A stretch of DNA of 5,752 nucleotides from Gammaproteobacteria bacterium (GTDB taxonomy: Bacteria > Pseudomonadota > Gammaproteobacteria > UBA6429 > Thiohalophilaceae): contig JAUVGM010000174.1 in NCBI GenBank assembly GCA_030593785.1, forward strand, positions 1 through 5,752. Reading direction: 5' to 3'. Position numbers and translations under genes: made by a program. Shown piece by piece: positions 1 through 5,399 of this stretch (position 1 is the stretch's first letter; each line of letters begins with the position of its first letter). The notes below the pieces were generated by a model, which saw nothing but the letters and a program-made list of their open reading frames with translations, had not been told where the DNA came from and searched no databases.

Positions 1-114
1 CAAGATGGCAATATTATTAGACATGTTGGCGATGTTAATAAAAATCAAACCATAAAAACTGAACTTGCAAAAGGTCATATTTATTCAACCATCACGGAAA
101 TTAATGATGATTAA
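1..114 (+). CDS. xseA: Exodeoxyribonuclease VII large subunit, C-terminal end (partial)
   Basis: The frame is open from the first base and ends in TAA at 112-114, giving 37 visible residues. They follow the pattern D-G-x-I-I-R-x-V-x-D-V-x-x-x-Q-x-I-x-T-x-L-A-x-G-x-I-x-S-x-[IV]-x-E-I, which is the conserved C-terminal beta-barrel-like tail of XseA. Family knowledge: XseA with several XseB subunits forms cytoplasmic exonuclease VII, which degrades single-stranded DNA from both ends in repair and recombination. The catalytic core lies outside the window. The stop overlaps the start of the downstream M23 peptidase (ATGATGATTAA), suggesting translational coupling. In E. coli xseA also converges on the der-bamB-yfgM-hisS cluster, which supports the call. 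Because only the tail is visible, the family is inferred from a short but distinctive motif. Confidence 0.85.
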   Translation, partial: QDGNIIRHVGDVNKNQTIKTELAKGHIYSTITEINDD

Positions 115-952
115 AAATGTACTACTTATTTCTTTCTTTACGTTAATAACTTTTAAGTTAGCAATAGCTGAAGTATTTCCTACGGCATCCCCCGTACCAG
201 GCGGCATTGCAATCATTAAGCTGGATTCTGATTTTAATAATCAATCAAAAGTGTATTTTTGGAAAAAAAGAATTTTAACACGAAAAGTGAACAATACGTG
301 GCAGGCTCTGGTCGGTCTTCCTCTAAAAATAAAAGCAGGTGTTCATAAAATTAAAATTATAAATGCGCTGGGAAAGAAATATTTTCAGGAATTCTCAGTG
401 CATAACAAAGATTATGAAACAAGACATATAACAATAAAAAATAAACGCATGGTTTCACCAACTAAAAAAGATATTGAACGTCACTATAAAGAAAAGCCCC
501 TGATTGTTGCAGCATTAAAAACGTGGACAGAAAATTCTAATATACAAACAAATTTTATACATCCGGTAGATGGACGCTTTAGTAGTATTTTTGGTTTAAA
601 ACGTATTTATAACAATCAAAAAAGAATACGACGCCATACCGGGCTTGATATAGCAGCCCCTACCGGCACAGCAATTATTTCACCAGCAAAAGGTAAAGTA
701 GTACGCACAGGTTCTTACTTTTTTACCGGCAACACCGTTTTTATTGATCATGGCCAGGGCCTAATCAGCATGTATTGCCACTTAGACAAAACAAATGTCA
801 AAGTAGGACAAGAACTAACACAAGCACAGAATATTGGAACCGTTGGCATGACGGGTCGTGTAAGTGGACCACATCTGCATTGGGTTGTTAGTTTAAATAA
901 TACAAAAGTAGATCCAAAGTTATTTATTACAAACAATGACGCTGAAAAATAA
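104..952 (+). CDS. Secreted M23 (LytM/lysostaphin-type) zinc metallopeptidase
   Basis: A 282-residue protein starting at ATG 104, with a second in-frame ATG at 107. An upstream TTG at 65 would put 13 polar residues ahead of the signal peptide and lies deep inside xseA, so it is unlikely. ACGGAAA at 94-100 is a plausible weak ribosome site. Residues 1-22 are a Sec signal peptide (M-M-I-K, hydrophobic core, cleavage likely after A-I-A). Residues about 23-115 form a beta-rich domain containing P-V-P-G-G and A-L-V-G-L-P-L, resembling the N-terminal domain that precedes some M23 peptidases. The catalytic domain, about 150-275, has H178-T-G-L-D182 and H257-L-H259. By analogy with LytM, H178, D182 and H259 bind zinc, and H226 (in Y-C-H-L) and H257 are catalytic. 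All are present, so it is probably an active periplasmic peptidoglycan endopeptidase cutting peptide cross-links. No LysM domain or coiled coil is evident. It overlaps xseA by 11 nt and the next gene by 17 nt. The exact substrate is unknown. Confidence 0.92.
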   Translation: MMIKNVLLISFFTLITFKLAIAEVFPTASPVPGGIAIIKLDSDFNNQSKVYFWKKRILTRKVNNTWQALVGLPLKIKAGVHKIKIINALGKKYFQEFSVHNKDYETRHITIKNKRMVSPTKKDIERHYKEKPLIVAALKTWTENSNIQTNFIHPVDGRFSSIFGLKRIYNNQKRIRRHTGLDIAAPTGTAIISPAKGKVVRTGSYFFTGNTVFIDHGQGLISMYCHLDKTNVKVGQELTQAQNIGTVGMTGRVSGPHLHWVVSLNNTKVDPKLFITNNDAEK

Positions 953-1142
953 CGACGAACTTCCAAAATGGGTCAAGTGGAAAGCACAAGATGAAGATGG
1001 AGCCTGGTGGGGTTATAGTGTTGAGCCACTTGAGTTCAGTCATGGCTGGTATGAAAATGAAATTGGATTAAGAATAAAACTAATACAATCCAACGCTAAT
1101 CCTGATTGGAAAAAATCATTAACTAAAGTAATAATAAAATAA
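936..1142 (+). CDS. Small tryptophan-rich protein of unknown function
   Basis: A 68-residue ORF starting at ATG 936 and overlapping the M23 peptidase by 17 nt, with its stop 6 nt before the next gene. It has six Trp residues (12, 15, 24, 25, 38, 58), concentrated in W-V-K-W-K-A-Q-D-E-D-G-A-W-W-G-Y (12-27), followed by W-Y-E-N-E-I-G-L (38-45) and N-P-D-W (55-58). There is no signal peptide, membrane segment or Cys pair, so it is probably a small cytoplasmic protein. The dense Trp/Asp/Gly motif, non-repetitive composition and exact fit between genes argue that it is a real coding sequence. It has no clear Shine-Dalgarno and probably depends on translation of the overlapping upstream gene. The motif gives the impression of a conserved small family in gammaproteobacteria, but I cannot name a function. 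Its partners could be the XseA or M23 products, by position only. Confidence 0.72.
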   Translation: MTLKNNDELPKWVKWKAQDEDGAWWGYSVEPLEFSHGWYENEIGLRIKLIQSNANPDWKKSLTKVIIK

Positions 1143-1148
1143 TATTTT

Positions 1149-1955
1149 ATGGACACTCTTTTTTTCTTAACCTCAAAAATCGTCTGGCTACTCATTTCTC
1201 CCGATAGCTTATTATTGATACTTGTTCTTAGCTCACTTATTTTCCTTTATATTGGTAAACAAAAAATTGCTAAAAGCATACTTACAATAACGAGTGGTTT
1301 ACTTGTGATCATTGCTTTTTTACCCATAGGAGAATGGTTACTCTATCCACTAGAATCTCATTTTCAAACCAACCCAGCTTTATCGAAAAATATTGATGGA
1401 ATTATTGTTCTTAGTGGTTCAGAAGATGCACTACTTTCCAAAGTATGGAAACAAATTGAGATAGGAAGTACAGTAGAACGTGATTTAGCCTTCATGAATT
1501 TATCTCGACAATTTCCAAATGCTAAACTTTTATTTACTGGTGGCACAGGAAGTTTAAATAGCCAGGAATACAAAGCGGCAGATGTTGCAAAAAAATTATT
1601 TGCACAACAAGGAGTTGATGTCTCACGAATCACATTTGAACGTGAATCACGCAACACATATGAAAACGTGATCTATAGTAAAAAAATTATTAAACCTGTA
1701 GCAAATGAAAAATGGATTTTAATTACCACCAGTTGGCATATGCCACGCTCTGTTGGTATATTTTGCAAAGCCGACTGGCCTGTTATTCCATATCCTGTCG
1801 ATCACCAGACAAATAAAGATAACCTATTCAGAGTTAATTTTGATTTATTAGTGAATTTAAGCACGCTAAAAACGGCAATAAAAGAATGGGTGGGATTGTT
1901 TGCCTACTACTTAAGCGGTAAAACAACCTCACTCCTACCAAAGCAATGCTACTAA
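1149..1955 (+). CDS. YdcF/ElyC-family (DUF218) inner-membrane protein
   Basis: A 268-residue protein. Residues about 11-35 and 41-62 are two hydrophobic helices separated by a short basic stretch (G-K-Q-K-I-A-K). A soluble alpha/beta domain follows from about 82 to 253. Family motifs are visible in order: D-G-I-I-V-L-S-G (83-90), L-L-F-T-G-G-T-G (127-134), E-R-E-S-R-N-T-Y-E-N (164-173), L-I-T-T-S-W-H-M-P-R-S (191-201), and a C-terminal E-W-x-G-L-x-A-Y-Y-L (246-255). This is the DUF218 fold of YdcF, SanA and ElyC. ElyC in E. coli affects peptidoglycan assembly and undecaprenyl-phosphate lipid carrier metabolism. The two N-terminal helices match the ElyC layout, but the biochemical reaction is not established, so no symbol is given. 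The gene starts 6 nt after the Trp-rich ORF with no good Shine-Dalgarno. The context with an M23 peptidase supports an envelope role. The stop lies 5 nt before the palindromic element. Confidence 0.88.
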   Translation: MDTLFFLTSKIVWLLISPDSLLLILVLSSLIFLYIGKQKIAKSILTITSGLLVIIAFLPIGEWLLYPLESHFQTNPALSKNIDGIIVLSGSEDALLSKVWKQIEIGSTVERDLAFMNLSRQFPNAKLLFTGGTGSLNSQEYKAADVAKKLFAQQGVDVSRITFERESRNTYENVIYSKKIIKPVANEKWILITTSWHMPRSVGIFCKADWPVIPYPVDHQTNKDNLFRVNFDLLVNLSTLKTAIKEWVGLFAYYLSGKTTSLLPKQCY

Positions 1956-1960
1956 AGAGT

Positions 1961-1989
1961 AATAGACTATTGTATGGATAGTGAGGAGT
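1961..1989 (+). repeat. Left terminal inverted repeat of the palindromic element
   Basis: Compared with the reverse complement of 2076-2104, 25 of 29 positions match. The mismatches are three bases in the block 1968-1971 and one at 1977. The outer AATAGAC and the inner ATAGTGAGGAGT (1978-1989) are perfect. It begins 5 nt after the stop of the YdcF-family gene. Confidence 0.7.
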
Positions 1990-2002
1990 TAGAGAACAAG
2001 GC

Positions 2003-2061
2003 AAAAACCAACGAAAAAGCGGAGCTTACACGTAGTAAGTGAGCATTTTGAGTTGGTTTTT
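2003..2061. terminator. Probable bidirectional terminator hairpin between convergent operons
   Basis: The core of the palindrome contains a perfect 10-bp stem, AAAAACCAAC (2003-2012) with GTTGGTTTTT (2052-2061). Inside it, a bulged hairpin at 2019-2044 has C-T-T-A-C/G-T-A-A-G at the tip and G-C pairs at the base. Read on the - strand, the inner hairpin is followed directly by five Ts (complement of 2014-2018), a good intrinsic-terminator layout for der. Read on the + strand, the T-run at 2057-2061 comes later and the signal is weaker. It is the only candidate terminator between the two converging operons. Function is inferred from structure only. Confidence 0.55.
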
Positions 2062-2075
2062 AACGCCGTTATCTC

Positions 2076-2104
2076 ACTCCTCACTATTCATACGGTTGTC
2101 TATT
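2076..2104 (-). repeat. Right terminal inverted repeat, containing the der stop codon
   Basis: This is the mirror copy of 1961-1989. The terminal GTCTATT (2098-2104) holds CTA at 2100-2102, which on the - strand is the TAG stop of der. The repeat therefore lies partly inside the gene. Confidence 0.7.
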
Positions 2105-3485
2105 TTACGTGTTTCATCATACGTCGTCTCTTAACCTGCTGTCGCCGAGTAAGATTATTCTTATTCTTCCTATCTTTGAACGGATTGTCGCCTGTTTTAA
2201 ATTCAATCCGGATGGGCGTGCCATGTAAATTTAAACGTTTAAGAAACGCGTTAAATAAATAGCGCTTATAACTCGCAGGAACATCATCTGTTTTATTGCC
2301 ATGAATAACTATAATTGGTGGGTTTTTACCACCTTGGTGTGCGTAGCGAAGTTTAATCCTGTGACCGTGAACTATTGGAGGTTGATGTTGTTGTACCAGG
2401 AATTCCAGCAACTTTGTAAGTTTTGGCGTTGAGAATTCCGCCATTGCAGATTTATATGCAGTTTGGACATAACCAAATAAATCACCAACACCGGTCCCAT
2501 GTAGAGCGGAGATATACTTCTTCTTGGCAAAACTTAAGAAGGGTAACTTGTAATCCAGTTCGTTTTTTATTTTTTCTTTTTGTTCATCGTCAAGCCCATC
2601 CCATTTGTTAATTGAGATAACAAGGGCACGACCCGCATCCATAATATAACCCAGCAACGTTACATCTTGTTCACTTATTGTATCTTGCGCATCCAAGACC
2701 ATAATAACAACATTAGCATCCTGAATAGCTTGTAATGCTTTAATAACACTGTATTTTTCAACAACTTCTTTTACTTTACCGCGACGTCTTACCCCAGCCG
2801 TATCGATGATGGTATATTGTTGTCCATCACGTTCAAATGGAAGATAGATGCTATCGCGTGTCGTACCCGGTTGATCATAAGCAACGACGCGCTCTTCACC
2901 TAAGATACGATTTACCAAAGTCGACTTGCCAACATTAGGTCGACCAACAATGGCTATCTTAATTCCCGCAACAACCCCCAATTCATTTTCAGATTCAGGA
3001 AGGTCAGCAAGAGCTGACTCTATAAGAGCAGTTACTCCCCTGCCTTGTGATGCAGCAATTGGTTTAGGTTCACCCAATCCTAATGCAAAAAATTCAGCAA
3101 CAACAACTTCAGCATGAAAACCATCAATTTTATTTACAACAAGAATAATTGTTTTACCAGTATTACGAAGACGTTTTGCAATTTCAGCATCCATTGGCGT
3201 CAGCCCATCATGGGCATCCGTCATGAATAAAATAATATTTGCTTCTTCAACAGCTAACCAGGACTGCGCAGCCATCAAGCCATCTAAACCTTCAACTTCA
3301 CCACTTAAACCACCCGTATCAATAACGATGTAAGGAATATCACCCAACTTTCCGTCACCGTACTTTCGATCACGCGTCATACCAGGTTGATCAACAACCA
3401 GGGCATCACGGGATCGTGTCAAACGATTAAATAATGTTGACTTACCAACATTGGGACGTCCAACTAATGCAATTACGGGTTTCAT
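2100..3485 (-). CDS. der: GTPase Der (EngA), 50S ribosomal subunit assembly
   Basis: A 461-residue protein starting at ATG 3485. It has two tandem GTPase domains: the first with G-R-P-N-V-G-K-S (9-16), D-T-G-G (56-59) and N-K-I-D (118-121), the second with G-R-P-N-V-G-K-S (181-188), D-T-A-G (228-231) and N-K-W-D (293-296). A C-terminal KH-like domain (about 350-440) includes R-I-K-L-R-Y-A-H-Q and P-I-R-I-E-F-K-T-G-x-N-P-F. The tail is basic. All GTP-binding motifs are intact. Der is an essential cytoplasmic GTPase acting in late maturation of the large ribosomal subunit. It is shorter than E. coli Der (490 residues), mainly because the linker between GTPase domains lacks the long acidic stretch. 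It follows bamB by 2 nt with a weak ribosome site, so coupling is likely. The stop TAG lies in the terminal repeat of the adjacent palindrome, and the protein ends M-K-H-V-K, a few residues short of the basic tail seen in E. coli. Confidence 0.98.
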   Translation of the reverse strand: MKPVIALVGRPNVGKSTLFNRLTRSRDALVVDQPGMTRDRKYGDGKLGDIPYIVIDTGGLSGEVEGLDGLMAAQSWLAVEEANIILFMTDAHDGLTPMDAEIAKRLRNTGKTIILVVNKIDGFHAEVVVAEFFALGLGEPKPIAASQGRGVTALIESALADLPESENELGVVAGIKIAIVGRPNVGKSTLVNRILGEERVVAYDQPGTTRDSIYLPFERDGQQYTIIDTAGVRRRGKVKEVVEKYSVIKALQAIQDANVVIMVLDAQDTISEQDVTLLGYIMDAGRALVISINKWDGLDDEQKEKIKNELDYKLPFLSFAKKKYISALHGTGVGDLFGYVQTAYKSAMAEFSTPKLTKLLEFLVQQHQPPIVHGHRIKLRYAHQGGKNPPIIVIHGNKTDDVPASYKRYLFNAFLKRLNLHGTPIRIEFKTGDNPFKDRKNKNNLTRRQQVKRRRMMKHVK

Positions 3486-3487
3486 GA

Positions 3488-4708
3488 CTATTTAGTTTTC
3501 TCAATTTTGAATGCTTCCAGATGACCAACTCGATCCAGTGAAAGCAAAGTGTCATTAATTAATAAGGGACGAACAAGAATGTTATTCCATTTACTAAATA
3601 ATAAATCTAACTCTTTATCTTGTTCTTCATCCGAGATCGCAACATCGCTTGCATTAAGCTGTTTTCGAGCAATTATTTTTCCATCTTCACGTGTTATCCA
3701 GTGTAAATAACCATCGTAATCACCAACAACAATATAGTTATCATAGGCTACAGGGGCTGTTAATTGTCGGCGTAATAGTTTATTTTGACGCCACAAGGTA
3801 GCTCCATTATAACGATTTAATGCCCACACTTGCCCCATCGCATCAGTTATATAAACACGAAATGCATCTACATAAAGACCAGAATAAGATGAAAAATCAC
3901 GACTCCAGATCACTTGACCAGAGCCTATTTTTACAGCAGCGATACGTCCTTGATAACCGGCAATGTAAATCACATCATCAATAACGATGGGATCAATATC
4001 CATATCAATAACACGTTCGAGTTGATTTCTTCCTTTAGCAACAGCAATGGTTGTTTCCCATAACAATTTTCCTTGCCTTAAACTTAGCGCTGAGAGTTTT
4101 CCGCTATCTGAAGCAGTAATAACAATATCGTTTATAATTAAAGGTGAGCTATTTCCACGTAATGTTAAGCGTGGAACTGAGCGATCATAAACCCAGGACT
4201 GATTGCCAGTTGATGCATTTAAACCATAGACTCTACCATCAATTGTTTTGACAACAAGCACACCCTTAGCGATAGCAGGACGAGATAAAATCTCACTACT
4301 TAGTTGTGTGCGCCACAATATTTTTCCATTTTTCTCATCTTTTTTAGCCACATCTATAGCAACAACTTCACCTTTACTATTGCCCAAGAACAACGTTCCA
4401 TTTGCTAAGGTTAAGCCACCCGATGCCGGCATATTTAAATCTTTTTCCCAGATTATTTTTCCAGTATCAACCGTGAACGCTTGAAGGTGTCCGGTATAAT
4501 CAACAATATAACCGGTGTTATTCTTAAAAACGGGCTTAAGCTTTAAATAAAAATCACTTACACCCTGACCTGCGGTAAATTTCCACAAGCGAGAAATATT
4601 AATTTTATTATCTAAGGGTGTTAACTCAACCGGTGGTAATACGGGAGAAGGTGAACTACCGCAGCCCACTAAAATCAGAAAAACAGTAACTACAGAAATA
4701 AATCTCAC
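3488..4708 (-). CDS. bamB: Outer-membrane protein assembly factor BamB (lipoprotein)
   Basis: A 406-residue protein starting at GTG 4708, overlapping the yfgM stop by 4 nt (GTGA). Residues 1-15 are a lipoprotein signal with lipobox L-V-G-C, so Cys16 is the lipidated residue. The rest is an eight-bladed beta-propeller of PQQ-like repeats, with recurring G-x-[LV]-x-A-[LF]-x-x-x-x-G-x-x-x-W strands (for example around 73-87, 112-132, 204-217, 255-268 and 292-306). BamB sits on the periplasmic face of the outer membrane and helps BamA fold beta-barrel proteins. The loop P-R-L-T-L-R-G puts L181, L183 and R184 where E. coli has L192, L194 and R195. D235 and D237 match E. coli D246 and D248. All are residues tied to BamA binding, with a constant offset of 11. 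Unlike E. coli, an acidic segment around 354-376 (with S-D-E-E-Q-D-K-E-L-D) is inserted in the last blade. Confidence 0.97.
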   Translation of the reverse strand: MRFISVVTVFLILVGCGSSPSPVLPPVELTPLDNKINISRLWKFTAGQGVSDFYLKLKPVFKNNTGYIVDYTGHLQAFTVDTGKIIWEKDLNMPASGGLTLANGTLFLGNSKGEVVAIDVAKKDEKNGKILWRTQLSSEILSRPAIAKGVLVVKTIDGRVYGLNASTGNQSWVYDRSVPRLTLRGNSSPLIINDIVITASDSGKLSALSLRQGKLLWETTIAVAKGRNQLERVIDMDIDPIVIDDVIYIAGYQGRIAAVKIGSGQVIWSRDFSSYSGLYVDAFRVYITDAMGQVWALNRYNGATLWRQNKLLRRQLTAPVAYDNYIVVGDYDGYLHWITREDGKIIARKQLNASDVAISDEEQDKELDLLFSKWNNILVRPLLINDTLLSLDRVGHLEAFKIEKTK

Positions 4709-5358
4709 TTTTCATTAACCTCAGCAGGTTTAACCATTGTCTTTGCTTGAGTTAAATCATCAAGCTTCATTTTAATAATGGCATAACGTTGATCACCCTG
4801 AGGTAGAGAAGCTAAAGCAAGACGGTAATTTTCTTTTGCCTGGACAGGTAATTTTTTAGCTAAGTTAATATCACCACGTAATTCGTTATAAGTAGCAGAA
4901 AACCCTCCAGCCTTTACACCTTTGATTAAAGCATCTGCAGCCTCAATATTATTTTGTGACAAATATAATCGAGCTAAACGCTGTTGAGCAATATGTTGAA
5001 TACCACTGTCATTACTGTTATCAACTATCCATTTTAATTGTAAAATCGCATTATCAACATCGTTAGCAATAACATTATCTTTAGCGATTAATAAAACAGC
5101 TAATGCCGCATATGGTGTACTTGAATAATCTACTTTTAAAGTTTCAGTAATTTTAACTTTATCTTTATTTGAAGATAAGACTTCACTATAGAGAACAGAT
5201 GCCTGTTGCGCCTGATTTTGTTTGCTCTCAGTCCAGTATTTATATCCACCTAAGACTAAAACACCAATAACAATGCCTGCAATCAGTGAAGTTGCGTTAT
5301 CCTTCCACCATTGTTTTATCGCCTGAACTTGTTCTTCTTCAGTATTATAAACGTCCAC
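4705..5358 (-). CDS. yfgM: YfgM-type membrane-anchored periplasmic TPR-like chaperone
   Basis: A 217-residue protein when started at GTG 5358. The longer reading from TTG 5394 adds 12 residues unlike the family and is rejected. The start M-D-V-Y-x-T-E-E-E-Q-V matches the usual YfgM N-terminus, and GGAG lies 7 nt upstream. A short cytoplasmic amphipathic stretch with W17-W18 precedes one transmembrane helix (about 23-42). The rest is a helical TPR-like domain in the periplasm, with repeats such as A-Q-Q-R-L-A-R-L-Y-L and Y-N-E-L-R-G-D-I. In E. coli YfgM (206 residues) associates with the SecYEG translocon and PpiD and helps periplasmic chaperone traffic. It also has a reported role in RcsB stability. 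It lies 41 nt after hisS and overlaps bamB by 4 nt, so the envelope pair is co-translated. Sequence similarity over the TPR part is loose; the N-terminus and position are the main support. Confidence 0.92.
   Translation of the reverse strand: MDVYNTEEEQVQAIKQWWKDNATSLIAGIVIGVLVLGGYKYWTESKQNQAQQASVLYSEVLSSNKDKVKITETLKVDYSSTPYAALAVLLIAKDNVIANDVDNAILQLKWIVDNSNDSGIQHIAQQRLARLYLSQNNIEAADALIKGVKAGGFSATYNELRGDINLAKKLPVQAKENYRLALASLPQGDQRYAIIKMKLDDLTQAKTMVKPAEVNEK
4719..4722 (-). promoter_or_regulatory. Ribosome binding site for bamB, supporting a GTG start
   Basis: GAGG on the - strand lies 10 nt upstream of the GTG at 4708, inside the last codons of yfgM. The nearby ATG at 4715 is in another frame (it reads yfgM codons), so GTG is the first usable start that gives a complete lipoprotein signal. 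Confidence 0.5.
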
Positions 5359-5365
5359 TTCGTTA

Positions 5366-5369
5366 CTCC
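5366..5369 (-). promoter_or_regulatory. Shine-Dalgarno that fixes the yfgM start at GTG
   Basis: GGAG on the - strand is 7 nt upstream of GTG 5358, a near-ideal spacing. It is the strongest ribosome site in the window and decides the start against the upstream TTG at 5394, which has none. Confidence 0.75.
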
Positions 5370-5399
5370 AAATAATAAAATAATTTTCGTGCAATAAAC

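Larger units (their letters stand above)
1961..2104. mobile_element. MITE-like imperfect palindromic element filling the intergenic gap
   Basis: About 144 bp fold back on themselves around position 2032. Pairing arms are AATAGAC (1961-1967) with GTCTATT (2098-2104), an 18-bp stretch at 1972-1989 with 2076-2093 (17 of 18 match), AAAAACCAAC (2003-2012) with GTTGGTTTTT (2052-2061), and CTTAC (2025-2029) with GTAAG (2035-2039) around the loop ACGTA. It encodes no convincing protein. Length, terminal inverted repeats and position between convergent genes fit a non-autonomous miniature inverted-repeat element or a dispersed palindromic repeat. I see no clear target-site duplication, and no second copy is in the window, so mobility is inferred. 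The right end overlaps the der stop codon. Alternatively it is an unusually long chromosomal bidirectional terminator. Confidence 0.65.

Noticed and set aside
65..103. Upstream TTG start for the M23 peptidase, adding 13 residues
   Set aside because: The added residues are xseA codons read in another frame, they precede a complete signal peptide, and ATG 104 or 107 sits right at the xseA stop.
748..966. 72-residue ORF on the - strand
   Set aside because: Antisense shadow of the conserved M23 catalytic domain, with no family motif or ribosome site.
1364..1657. 97-residue ORF on the - strand
   Set aside because: Antisense to the YdcF-family domain, whose motifs are clear on the + strand.
1928..1936. 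CTCACTCCT in the 3' end of the YdcF-family gene, identical to 2073-2081 in the palindrome
   Set aside because: A 9-bp match in an AT-rich window with no extension on either side; it can be chance and lies in coding sequence.
2053..2262. 69-residue + strand ORF starting inside the palindrome
   Set aside because: Mostly antisense to the conserved C-terminal domain of der. The palindrome itself holds no credible protein, so it is not a transposase fragment.
2423..3117. Two + strand ORFs of about 62 residues (2423-2611 and 2926-3117)
   Set aside because: Antisense shadows of der GTPase domains.
2922..3462. Repeated G-R-P-N-V-G-K-S-T coding segments, as a possible DNA repeat
   Set aside because: They are the two P-loops of the tandem GTPase domains of Der, a normal feature of the family.
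4248..4484. 78-residue + strand ORF
   Set aside because: Antisense shadow of the BamB propeller repeats.
5359..5399. Possible promoter in the hisS-yfgM gap (TTGCAC followed by T/A-rich sequence)
   Set aside because: No -10-like hexamer at 16-18 nt spacing. The AT-rich stretch and short gap fit an operon-internal leader with a Shine-Dalgarno.
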